From Bacteroides sp. Marseille-P3684 (GTDB lineage Bacteria > Bacteroidota > Bacteroidia > Bacteroidales > Bacteroidaceae): a stretch of 57,688 nt of DNA. The position numbers were made by a program, and so were the translations under genes. Below are positions 9,301 through 16,622 of the stretch, piece after piece. Under the pieces are notes generated by a model. That model had not been told where the DNA came from. It did not search any database and saw nothing but the letters and a program-made list of their open reading frames with translations. The stretch lies in the NCBI RefSeq assembly GCF_900291465.1, contig NZ_LT985808.1, positions 1,105,058-1,162,745 of the forward strand. Direction: 5' to 3'. Each line of letters begins with the position of its first letter. Position 1 is the first letter of the stretch.

Positions 9301-10374
9301 CGTGGGGAGGAGGGTCCGGAAGATGGGACGTTCGTAGCTCAGGAAGTCGATGCCCTGACGGTAGTTGCCAATCCAGATGTTGCCGAACGAATCCTGGAAG
9401 AAGCAGCGCGCATTGGCGGAGGAGATGCCGTCCCGTTGTCCCGCTCCGATGTTGTCGAAGCGGACGTCTCCGGACGACAGGGCCTGTGGGTCGAGGATGC
9501 TGACGCCGCCCATCTGTGTACAGACCCACAGACGTCCGTCGTCCGCCTGTCCGATGTCATAGACATAGTTGGAAAGGAGGGAGTGGGGGTTGCCTTCCTC
9601 GTGTCGGAAGGTGGTGAAGGTGCCCTGCTCCGGGTGGAAGAGGGCGAGTCCGTTGTTGGTGCCGACCCATACCCGGTGGTCTCTGTCGATGAAGATGCAG
9701 TGGACGATGTTGCCCGGCAGGCTGTGCGGGTCGTCCTGGTGGGTGAAGCTCCGGCAGGTGCGTTGCTTCAGGTCGATGAGGCTCATGCCCTGTCCGTCGT
9801 GCCCCACATAGAGGTGTCCGTTGCCGTCATCCCGGCTGCACCAGGAAGTCCCTTCGAAGTGCGCGATGTCGCTCATCCGCCAGGGAGTGAACGTGTGGCT
9901 TTTCGGGTCGAAGTGTTCCACTCCGAGGTGGTAGTGGGTGACCCAGATGCCCCCGTCGGCAGCCCGTGAGAGGTCGGTCACATCGCTCGACAGGAGTCCG
10001 TTCTGCGAGTTGTAACGGGCGGTGAACTGTTGGCTGACACAGTCGTAGACACAGAGGCCGTGGCGCTGGGTACCGATATATACAGTACGCGTGGAGGGGT
10101 CGCAGTATACGGTGTTGAGCTCGTTGCTGCTCAGGGCGGAGTTCTGTGTGTTGTAGACCGTTACCTCCGTTCCGTCGAACTTGTTCAGTCCCGATTCGGT
10201 GGCTATCCAGATGAAACCCTGGTAGTCCTGGGCGATGTCTACCACATAGTTGCTCGACAAGCCATTGTCCACGTTGAGATGCCTGAACGGATGGGAACCT
10301 TGTCCCCGGAGGGGGCCCGTCAGGAAGGAGAGACACAGTGCGATAAAAGTGACAGTGAAGTGAGAGATTCGCAT
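6343..10374 (-). CDS. Hybrid two-component system sensor/regulator (HTCS)
   Basis: 1343 aa, full length for the family. In order: signal peptide (1-24); periplasmic two-bladed Reg_prop propeller repeats (about 30-700) with many repeats of the kind DRKGNLWVGT; a Y_Y_Y domain; one membrane helix near 786-806; HisKA with the phosphorylated His at H841 in MTHELRTPLTLI; HATPase with N-box near 953 and GTGIGLALVKSL; a receiver domain with phospho-acceptor D1138 in SDIMMPVMDG; and a C-terminal AraC-type DNA-binding domain (about 1245-1343). HTCS proteins bind an oligosaccharide in the periplasm and switch on their PUL. The gene is divergent from the GH43 gene at 10575 and convergent with the first PUL. 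The shared operator-like repeats at the second PUL's promoters suggest that PUL is its target. Confidence 0.95.
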   Translation of the reverse strand: MRISHFTVTFIALCLSFLTGPLRGQGSHPFRHLNVDNGLSSNYVVDIAQDYQGFIWIATESGLNKFDGTEVTVYNTQNSALSSNELNTVYCDPSTRTVYIGTQRHGLCVYDCVSQQFTARYNSQNGLLSSDVTDLSRAADGGIWVTHYHLGVEHFDPKSHTFTPWRMSDIAHFEGTSWCSRDDGNGHLYVGHDGQGMSLIDLKQRTCRSFTHQDDPHSLPGNIVHCIFIDRDHRVWVGTNNGLALFHPEQGTFTTFRHEEGNPHSLLSNYVYDIGQADDGRLWVCTQMGGVSILDPQALSSGDVRFDNIGAGQRDGISSANARCFFQDSFGNIWIGNYRQGIDFLSYERPIFRTLLPTGSSTDASGANQVWSLAVDNRSLLWAGCENRLVAFDGEREAFTLELTGLASPNTHVNALYKDRKGLLWLGLYNDGVLTCDPATRRLTRIASPDPALDVRDFHEDADGTIWVATLNGLYICRNGRLERRDDITRQLPDRMVNRILRDRKGNLWVGTFGKGIVAFNPAYKLICALDETNGLGSNAVNDCLVDRQGGIWIATRNGISCLPDPSRPKDCRLYSGKQGLVNVHVRALAEDRDGEIWLSTNGGISRWNRKEQQFENYTSDEGVPKGDFMDGAVCTDRNGQLCFGSQRGVCSFSPTDIDRPRRLSPVVITEVRSFSSTGDMKNLERILPLADGQTIRLAHDENTFHIAFNVMDYTRSRQVEYAYLMEGLHTAWFENGNDHRVMFRNLPPGTYTFRVKARLRNQPWSTDETSVSIRILPPLWLTGYAKLFYLAMGCLLLYLALRFYKHRLELENRLKLERHQHENDRKLNDERLRFYTNMTHELRTPLTLILGPLEDLLQDKTLSPGHANKLSAIRDSSVRLLNLINQLLEFRKTETENRRLCVERADLGKLVQEIGLRYKELNSNARVDFRLSIAPTDTTLYFDPDVMTIILDNLLSNAIKYTPQGSISLSIATETTDGTRHTVIRISDTGHGISAEALPHIFERYYQEDSPHRASGTGIGLALVKSLVSLHQGTIDAKSTPGEGSTFTVSLLTDNFYPDALHKESRTDAVLPEAASGEQPETTDDNRPIVLVVEDNADIREYIRSSLADRYNVVTAADGQEGLDAAQQQIPDLIVSDIMMPVMDGVTLCRLVKEDVQTSHIPVILLTAKDSTRDKEEGYAAGADSYLSKPFSAGLLISRIDNLLDNRRRLARLIGSQQTEEPGQEETDALRKLSKLDRNFLEKVNRVIEENMSLERMDIAFIADKMCMSHSTLYRKVKALMNISVNELVRDAKMRHAATLLESGEYTVTEVSDMTGFSSVPYFRQRFKEKYGMSPSEFMKKK

Positions 10375-10410
10375 AGCGTTCCAGTTAGGTTACAAAAGAT
10401 TGACTGTGCG

Positions 10411-10418
10411 CAAAGGTA
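10411..10418 (-). promoter_or_regulatory. -7 element TACCTTTG for the HTCS gene
   Basis: TACCTTTG on the - strand lies 37 nt before the HTCS start and matches the Bacteroidetes -7 consensus. No clear -33 TTTG is seen about 20 bp upstream. The operator-like half-sites of the CAZyme promoters are not obvious here. Confidence 0.5.
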
Positions 10419-10475
10419 GTCCAAAATCTTAAATTGCTCGCACGTAAGCACTGCAATTCTTGCACCGTGGGCACA

Positions 10476-10545
10476 TTTGACCGATAACTGACACCTTTTT
10501 GCCGAAATAGTTGCGCCGTGCTTTGTCGGCTCCTTCCTAGTTTTG
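10476..10545 (+). promoter_or_regulatory. Promoter and candidate HTCS operator upstream of GH43
   Basis: Two direct repeats, TTTGACCGATAA (10476) and TTTGCCGAAATA (10498), are exactly 22 bp apart. The second starts exactly 40 bp before the -7 element TAGTTTTG (10538-10545). The promoter at 12070 has the same spacing and a similar sequence. This suggests binding by a dimeric AraC-type regulator, most simply the adjacent HTCS. Confidence 0.6.
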
Positions 10546-10574
10546 CATCCGGAAAACCCATCACTGGACCGAAC

Positions 10575-11735
10575 ATGAAACACTTCTTCTTCTACTACCT
10601 GTGTCTGGCATTCCTCCTGCAAGCCTGTGGCGTGCGGGGCGGGAACCACGAACCGATACGTCCCGGAAAGCTGTGGCTGGACGACCGGGGAGTACACATC
10701 AATGCACATGGCGGAGGGGTCCTCTACCATAAGGGGACTTATTACTGGTACGGAGAGTATAAGTCCGACTCGACGAGCAAGGCGCTGGTGGGCATCACCT
10801 GCTACTCCTCGTCGAACCTCACCGACTGGAAGAACGAAGGAATCGCCCTGTCTGTGGCAGACAACGACACGACAAGCGACATTGCCAAGGGGTGCATCAT
10901 GGAACGCCCGAAGGTAATCTACAACGAGCGGACCGGGAAGTTTGTCATGTGGTTCCACCTGGAGCTGCGTGGACGGGGCTATGCGGCTGCACGTTCAGCG
11001 GTAGCCGTCAGTGACTCCCCAACAGGCCCCTTCCGCCACCTGCGCTCGATGCGTCCCGATGCCGGGCAGCTGCCTTTCGACATGACGGCGGAAGAACGTG
11101 CCGTGCTCGACACGCTCGATGCCGCCAAGTATGCCCGATGGTGGACGCCCGAGTGGCGCGAAGCCATCCGCAAGGGGCTCTTCGTGAAGCGCGACCTGGA
11201 AGGCGGACAGATGGCACGGGACATGCAGCTCTTTGTCGATGACGACGGCAAGGCCTATCACATCTTCTCGTCGGAAGACAACCTGACGCTCCACATCGCC
11301 GAGCTGAGCGACGACTACCTGAGTCATACCGGGAAATACGTCCGGGTAGCTCCCGGCGGACACAACGAGGCACCGGCACTGTTCAAGAAGGACGGTGTGT
11401 ACTGGATGATCACGTCCGGCTGTACGGGGTGGGACCCCAACGAGGCACGTCTGTTCTCCGCTCCCTCCATCTGGGGACCGTGGACGCAGCTGCCCAATCC
11501 CTGTGTCGGTCCGAAGTCCGAAATCACCTTTGGCGGACAGAGCACCTTTGTCCTCCGGTTACCCGGAGCGGACGACCGCTTCATCTTCATGGCGGACATC
11601 TGGCGTCCGAAGCATCCGAGCGATGCCCGTTACATCTGGTTGCCCGTCCGTTTCAAGGAGGGAGTACCTTATGTGGAGTGGATGGACCAGTGGGATCTGG
11701 GCTTTTTCGACCGTCCGATTGTCGAACAGGAATAA
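10575..11735 (+). CDS. GH43 lipoprotein, probable exo-beta-1,3-galactanase type (GH43_24-like)
   Basis: 386 aa from ATG 10575, chosen because it gives a lipoprotein signal (MKHFFFYYLCLAFLLQAC) and lies 30 nt after the -7 element. One five-bladed GH43 propeller. The usual catalytic-base Asp of GH43 is absent: the first-blade motif reads INAHGGGVLYHKG (N43 onward). This is a known trait of exo-beta-1,3-galactanases of subfamily 24 and relatives. The likely general acid is E265 in HNEAPALFK, and Q322 in FGGQSTFV matches the Gln reported to stand in for the base. Predicted to strip galactose from the beta-1,3-galactan backbone of arabinogalactan proteins at the cell surface or in the periplasm. 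A terminator at 11939 separates it from the next gene. Subfamily assignment is by eye. Confidence 0.78.
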   Translation: MKHFFFYYLCLAFLLQACGVRGGNHEPIRPGKLWLDDRGVHINAHGGGVLYHKGTYYWYGEYKSDSTSKALVGITCYSSSNLTDWKNEGIALSVADNDTTSDIAKGCIMERPKVIYNERTGKFVMWFHLELRGRGYAAARSAVAVSDSPTGPFRHLRSMRPDAGQLPFDMTAEERAVLDTLDAAKYARWWTPEWREAIRKGLFVKRDLEGGQMARDMQLFVDDDGKAYHIFSSEDNLTLHIAELSDDYLSHTGKYVRVAPGGHNEAPALFKKDGVYWMITSGCTGWDPNEARLFSAPSIWGPWTQLPNPCVGPKSEITFGGQSTFVLRLPGADDRFIFMADIWRPKHPSDARYIWLPVRFKEGVPYVEWMDQWDLGFFDRPIVEQE

Positions 11736-11938
11736 CGGATGCTCCCTGCGGGCAGACATGTGGGGAGCCCTCATATAATAATAGGTGAACGTTCGCCGCT
11801 TCCGTCGCTGTTGCCCGTGAACCGGTAAACCGACGACGGGTCCACTGACAAGTGGAGTGCAGGCGAAATGAGTAATAGGTAAAAGGAAATGATTGTTTAA
11901 AGGAGGTCAATGTACCGAGATGACTTTCTTGTTGAGAG

Positions 11939-11972
11939 AAGCTTCGCCGTGATGGCGAGGCTTTCCTTTTAT
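11939..11972 (+). terminator. Intrinsic terminator after GH43
   Basis: AAGCTTCGCC (11939-11948) pairs with GGCGAGGCTT (11954-11963) across a 5-nt loop, with one G-U pair, followed by a T-rich stretch TCCTTTT. It would end the GH43 transcript 200 nt after its stop. Confidence 0.7.
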
Positions 11973-12007
11973 CCGTACGGCGGCAGGAGGACGTTGAAAA
12001 GGGTCGT

Positions 12008-12077
12008 TTTGCCTGAATACCGTGGGACATTTGCCCGAATACCGTCGGTGTTATTCGCTGCGGATGCTGTATATTTG
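12008..12077 (+). promoter_or_regulatory. Promoter and candidate HTCS operator for the GH43/GH51/GH35 operon
   Basis: Direct repeats TTTGCCTGAATACCGTGGG (12008-12026) and TTTGCCCGAATACCGTCGG (12030-12048) differ at two positions and are 22 bp apart. The second starts exactly 40 bp before TATATTTG (12070-12077). The repeat is the clearest copy of the motif shared by four promoters of this locus. Confidence 0.7.
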
Positions 12078-12118
12078 CACAAATCATCACTTATAAACGC
12101 AGTATAGAACGAATCGCT

Positions 12119-14044
12119 ATGAAAAAAACACTTCTGACTGCCCTGCTGCTCGCCTGGCTGGTGCCGGGCATGATACGGGGCGGAAACAACCTCCAGGAGA
12201 AAGACTACGTCGCTTACCTGTTCACCTACTTCACGGGCAACCGTATGGCAGAAGAGTCCATCCACTTTGCCGTCAGCCTCGACGGCTACACCTACCGTGC
12301 GCTCAACGGCAACAAGCCCGTGCTTGACTCCCGCCTCATCAGTTCTACCGGCGGTGTGCGTGACCCGCACATCCTGCGTGCTGAAGACGGACGGACGTTC
12401 TACATGGTCGTCACCGACATGGTGTCGGGCAACGGCTGGTCGTCCAACCGCGCCATGGTCCTGCTGAAGTCCACTGACCTGGTGAACTGGACACACTCCG
12501 TCATCAACATCCAGAAGCGCTACAAGGGACAGGGCAACCTGCGCCGTGTGTGGGCGCCACAGACCATCTTCGACCGCGAAGCCGGCAAGTACATGGTCTA
12601 CTGGTCCATGCTCCATGAAGGTGGACCGGACATCATCTACTACGCTTACGCCAACGACGACTTTACCGACCTTGTGGGCGACCCCAAGCCTCTCTTCCTC
12701 CCGAAGGACAAGAAACCGTGTATCGACGGTGACATCGTGTTCAAGGACGGAGTCTACCACCTGTTCTACAAGACCGAAGGACACGGCGACGGCATCAAGG
12801 TGGCGACGACCCGCTCGCTCACTTCAGGGCAGTGGACGGAGTCGCCCGACTACAAGCAGCAGACGCCTGAGGCAGTCGAGGGCGCCGGGACGTTCAAGCT
12901 CATCGGTCAGGACAAGTATATCCTGATGTACGACGTCTACAAGAAGGGAGCGTACCAGTTCACCGAAACCACGGACCTGCAACACTTCAAGGTCGTCGAC
13001 CATGCCGTGGACATGGACTTCCATCCGCGTCACGGCACGGTGATTCCCATCACACGCGATGAGCTGATTCGTCTGACCGACAAGTGGGGCAAGCCCGAGG
13101 GGCTGGGTGAGATTCCCAACAACCCCGTACTCCCCGGTTTCCATGCCGACCCGGAAGTGCTCTATTCCCGCCAGACAGGCAAGTACTATATCTACTCCAC
13201 GAGCGACGGCTATGCCGGATGGGGCGGCTGGTATTTTACCGCCTACTCGTCCGATGACCTCCGGACCTGGCAGCCCGAAGGGACGGTGCTCGACCTGCGC
13301 TCGCCGCAAGTGTCGTGGGCTAACGGCAACGCCTGGGCTCCCGCCATGGAGGAGAAGCTGATTGACGGCAAATACAAATACTTCTTCTATTACAGCGGCA
13401 ACCCGACCGACAACTCAGGCAAGCAGATTGGTGTGGCTGTCGGCGACTCGCCCGTCGGTCCGTTCAAGGACCTGGGACATCCCATCGTCACGGAGTCACC
13501 TGCCGGACACGGGCAGCAGATTGACGTCGATGTCTTCACCGACCCGGCGTCGGGCAAGAGCTACCTGTACTGGGGCAACGGCTATATGGCAGGTGCCGAG
13601 CTGAACGACGACATGGTGTCTGTCAAGACGGAGACCATCACCGAGCTGACCCCTCGAGGAGGCACGCTGAAGACCTACGCCTACCGCGAAGCCCCTTACG
13701 TGTTCTTCTACCGCGGACGCTACTACTTCATGTGGTCGGTCGATGACACCGGTTCGCCCAACTACCACGTCGTCTACGGCACGTCGGACTCGCCCCTCGG
13801 TCCCATCCAGGTCGCCAAGGACCCCATCGTGACCATTCAGGACCCGGCACAGGAGATTTACGGTCCGGCTCACAATTCGGTAGTCCGCAACCCGCAGACC
13901 GGTGAGTGGTTCATCGTCTACCACCGCATCAATAAGGATTACCTTCCGAAGGAGAAGGGACCGGGCTTTCACCGCGAAGTCTGCATCGACCGGCTGGAGT
14001 TCAACGACGACGGTACCATCCGGCGTGTGAAACTGACGAAGTAG
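12119..14044 (+). CDS. Secreted double-GH43 protein, probable alpha-L-arabinofuranosidase
   Basis: 641 aa with an N-terminal signal peptide (MKKTLLTALLLAWLVPGMIRG). Two five-bladed propellers in tandem: an N-terminal GH43-like domain (about 27-320; GGVRDPHIL with D82 in the base position) and a canonical C-terminal GH43 (about 335-640) with base D344 in FHADPEV and acid E524 in YREAPYVFF. GH43 enzymes act mainly on arabinofuranosyl, xylosyl or galactosyl linkages; beside GH51 an arabinofuranosidase role is the best guess. First gene of a + strand operon (gaps of 46 and 51 nt to GH51 and GH35) with its own promoter. Two catalytic-type domains in one chain may attack different linkages. Confidence 0.85.
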   Translation: MKKTLLTALLLAWLVPGMIRGGNNLQEKDYVAYLFTYFTGNRMAEESIHFAVSLDGYTYRALNGNKPVLDSRLISSTGGVRDPHILRAEDGRTFYMVVTDMVSGNGWSSNRAMVLLKSTDLVNWTHSVINIQKRYKGQGNLRRVWAPQTIFDREAGKYMVYWSMLHEGGPDIIYYAYANDDFTDLVGDPKPLFLPKDKKPCIDGDIVFKDGVYHLFYKTEGHGDGIKVATTRSLTSGQWTESPDYKQQTPEAVEGAGTFKLIGQDKYILMYDVYKKGAYQFTETTDLQHFKVVDHAVDMDFHPRHGTVIPITRDELIRLTDKWGKPEGLGEIPNNPVLPGFHADPEVLYSRQTGKYYIYSTSDGYAGWGGWYFTAYSSDDLRTWQPEGTVLDLRSPQVSWANGNAWAPAMEEKLIDGKYKYFFYYSGNPTDNSGKQIGVAVGDSPVGPFKDLGHPIVTESPAGHGQQIDVDVFTDPASGKSYLYWGNGYMAGAELNDDMVSVKTETITELTPRGGTLKTYAYREAPYVFFYRGRYYFMWSVDDTGSPNYHVVYGTSDSPLGPIQVAKDPIVTIQDPAQEIYGPAHNSVVRNPQTGEWFIVYHRINKDYLPKEKGPGFHREVCIDRLEFNDDGTIRRVKLTK

Positions 14045-14090
14045 GAGAATTGTCAACTTGTCCCCTTGTTAACTCATAAACCACTCATCC

Positions 14091-16571
14091 ATGAAAAAGC
14101 TAAAATGTGCGGCTGCCCTGGCAGCTTGCTGGTGTCTGTCTCCGCTGCAGGCACATGTCACGGAGACGACGAACGTCCCCGACTCGGTATCTTTGTTTTC
14201 CTATGCGACTCCCGGCGATGAAGGGCGTAGCGGACTGAAGTTCGCCTGGAGTCCCGACGGCAACCGCTGGTTCACGGTGGGCGACGGCTATGCCTTTGTC
14301 CGTAGCGACTACGGTGCCTGGGGTGCGGAGAAGCGGATGGTCCGCCCGCAGCTCTATCAGGAGCCCGGAGGCGGTGCATGGCACTGCGTGTGGCAGCTTA
14401 ACGGAAGCGGCAAGGAGCTTGCCCATGCGGCTTCTCCCGACCTGCTGAGCTGGAAACGTCAGACTTACTTTACGCCCCAGCAACGCAAGGACCTCCCTGC
14501 TGCCAGCTGGAGAAGCGGACGACCGGAGCGTGTCACCCTCGACGGGGTGCAGCTGGAGGGCAGCGTGATGCGGGTAGCTTGGGCGGACGTGGAACGCCTG
14601 AACCGCCATGCTGCCTACCGTGCGTACATCGGACAACTGCACGATGAGCGTACCGAGCAGGACCCGCAACGCTTTGCCGGACTGAAGCCCGTCCATGTGA
14701 ACCTGACGGTGGACGGCGGCAAGGCAAAGCACATCAGTGACAAGCTCATCGGGGTCTTCTTTGAGGACATCAACTACGGAGCCGACGGAGGACTCTATGC
14801 CGAACTGATTCAGAACCGTGACTTCGAGTACAGCGCGGCGGACCGCGGCGAGTGGAACGCTACCACGGCATGGAGCCTCGAAGGCAAGGGCACGGAATTG
14901 CGGATAGCTACCGATTCGCCCATCCATCCCAATAATCCCCACTACGCCGTGCTCGACGTGAAGCAGCCGGGTGCTTCGCTGTCAAACGGAGGATACGACG
15001 GCATCGTGCTGCGCAAGGGAGAGAAGTATGACTTCTCGTGGAGGACGCGCATGCTCGGCGGACGTCCGGGCAAAGTGAACGTCAGCCTGTGCACACCCGA
15101 CGGACAGGTGCTGGCTGCCAAGTCCTTCCGCCTGAACGGCAAGGACTGGAAGAAGCTGGATGCCGTGTTCACACCGACAGCGGATGCCGATGCCGCCCGG
15201 CTGGTCATCACACCCGCCGAAGCCGGCACCTACGCCTTCGACATGGTGTCGCTCTTCCCGCGCAACACCTTCCGCGGACATAAGAACGGGTTGCGTGCCG
15301 ACCTGGCACAGGCGATAGCCGACCTTCATCCGCGCTTCGTCCGCTTCCCCGGCGGATGCGTCGCACACGGCAACGGCATCGACAACATCTACCGCTGGAA
15401 GAACACCATCGGTCCGCTCGAAGCCCGCAAGCCAATGCGCAACCTCTGGGGCTACCACCAGACGATGGGACTGGGATACTACGAATACTTCCGCTTCTGC
15501 GAAGACATGGGAGCAGAGCCTTTGCCGGTGCTTGCTGCCGGAGTTCCCTGCCAGAACTCGGCGTGTCCGGAAGGGCATCTCCTGGGAGGCGGACAGCAGG
15601 GAGGCATCCCGATGGAAGAGATGGACGCATACGTGCAGGACATCCTGGACCTCATCGACTACGCCAATGCGGACCCGAAGCAGAACAAGTGGGCGAAGAT
15701 GCGTGCCGAAGCCGGTCACCCTGCGCCCTTTAACCTGAAGTACATCGGTATTGGCAACGAAGACCTCATCACCGACGTGTTCGAGGAGCGTTTCACGATG
15801 ATTTACGAAGCCATCCGGAAGCATCATCCTGAAATCACCGTCGTCGGGACCGTCGGACCTTTCTGGGAAGGAACGGACTATGAGGAGGGCTGGGACCTTG
15901 CCACCCGCCTGCAAGTCCCCATTGTCGACGAGCACTACTACAACACCCCGGGCTGGTTCATCAACAACCAGGACTTCTATGACCGTTACGACCGTTCGAA
16001 GTCGAAAGTATACCTGGGCGAATATGCCGCCCACCTGCCGGGACGTCCCAACAACATCGAGACCGCCCTGGCGGAGGCCCTCTACCTCACGTCGGTGGAA
16101 CGCAACGGCGACGTGGTGACCATGACGTCCTATGCCCCTCTGCTGGCAAAGGAAGGACATACCCAGTGGAATCCCGACCTGATTTACTTCAACAACCGCG
16201 AGGTACACCCCACCGTGGGCTACTATGTGCAGCAGCTCTACGGACAGAACGCCGGAGATGCTTATCTGCCCGTCAGCATCCGGACCGACAGTCGGCGCAG
16301 CGATGTGAACAGACGCATTGCCGTCTCCGTGGTGAAGGACAGCCGCAGCGGTGACCTCATCGTGAAGCTGGTGAACCTCCTGCCCGTGGAAGTGCGGACG
16401 GACGTGAACCTCCAGGGAATTGAACAGGTGAAGCCGACTGCCACCAAGACCGTACTCACTGGTACGCCGACAGACCGGAAGGCACGTCCCGTGACCACTA
16501 CGTTCGAGCCGGGCGGTACATCGTTCCCCTGCACGCTTCCTGCCTATTCCTTCACGGTCATCAGACTGTGA
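14091..16571 (+). CDS. GH51 alpha-L-arabinofuranosidase with N-terminal propeller-like extension
   Basis: 826 aa with signal peptide. The GH51 part starts near residue 205 (KHISDKLIGVFFEDINYGADGGLYAEL), then a CBM-like beta-sandwich insert, the TIM barrel and a C-terminal beta domain. The acid/base is E557 in GIGNEDL and the nucleophile is E644 in YLGEYAAH; both are present, so the enzyme should be active. It should release terminal arabinofuranose. Residues 30-200 are extra: LFSYATPGDEG, a segment reading SPDGNRWFTVGDGYAFV and a segment reading AASPDLLSWKRQTYF look like part of a GH43-type propeller, similar in style to the N-terminal domain of the preceding gene. Second gene of the operon. 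Confidence 0.92.
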   Translation: MKKLKCAAALAACWCLSPLQAHVTETTNVPDSVSLFSYATPGDEGRSGLKFAWSPDGNRWFTVGDGYAFVRSDYGAWGAEKRMVRPQLYQEPGGGAWHCVWQLNGSGKELAHAASPDLLSWKRQTYFTPQQRKDLPAASWRSGRPERVTLDGVQLEGSVMRVAWADVERLNRHAAYRAYIGQLHDERTEQDPQRFAGLKPVHVNLTVDGGKAKHISDKLIGVFFEDINYGADGGLYAELIQNRDFEYSAADRGEWNATTAWSLEGKGTELRIATDSPIHPNNPHYAVLDVKQPGASLSNGGYDGIVLRKGEKYDFSWRTRMLGGRPGKVNVSLCTPDGQVLAAKSFRLNGKDWKKLDAVFTPTADADAARLVITPAEAGTYAFDMVSLFPRNTFRGHKNGLRADLAQAIADLHPRFVRFPGGCVAHGNGIDNIYRWKNTIGPLEARKPMRNLWGYHQTMGLGYYEYFRFCEDMGAEPLPVLAAGVPCQNSACPEGHLLGGGQQGGIPMEEMDAYVQDILDLIDYANADPKQNKWAKMRAEAGHPAPFNLKYIGIGNEDLITDVFEERFTMIYEAIRKHHPEITVVGTVGPFWEGTDYEEGWDLATRLQVPIVDEHYYNTPGWFINNQDFYDRYDRSKSKVYLGEYAAHLPGRPNNIETALAEALYLTSVERNGDVVTMTSYAPLLAKEGHTQWNPDLIYFNNREVHPTVGYYVQQLYGQNAGDAYLPVSIRTDSRRSDVNRRIAVSVVKDSRSGDLIVKLVNLLPVEVRTDVNLQGIEQVKPTATKTVLTGTPTDRKARPVTTTFEPGGTSFPCTLPAYSFTVIRL

Positions 16572-16622
16572 CATCCCGGTCCCGACCCCTATTGATAACC
16601 CTAAAAAGAATATCCAAATCCA

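Larger units (their letters stand above)
11736..12118. other. Intergenic region with terminator and promoter
   Basis: 383 bp without a convincing gene. It holds a small TCCACT/AGTGGA hairpin near 11838-11855, an intrinsic terminator (11939-11972), a 22-bp direct repeat and a -7 element for the next operon. A 65-codon frame from 11910 runs through the terminator and is not credible. Confidence 0.7.

Noticed and set aside
11910-12107. 65-codon frame before the double-GH43 gene
   Set aside because: It runs through the terminator stem, the operator repeats and the -7 element.
14982-16574. 530-codon - strand frame opposite GH51
   Set aside because: GH51 catalytic residues are all present on the + strand; the antisense frame has no signature.
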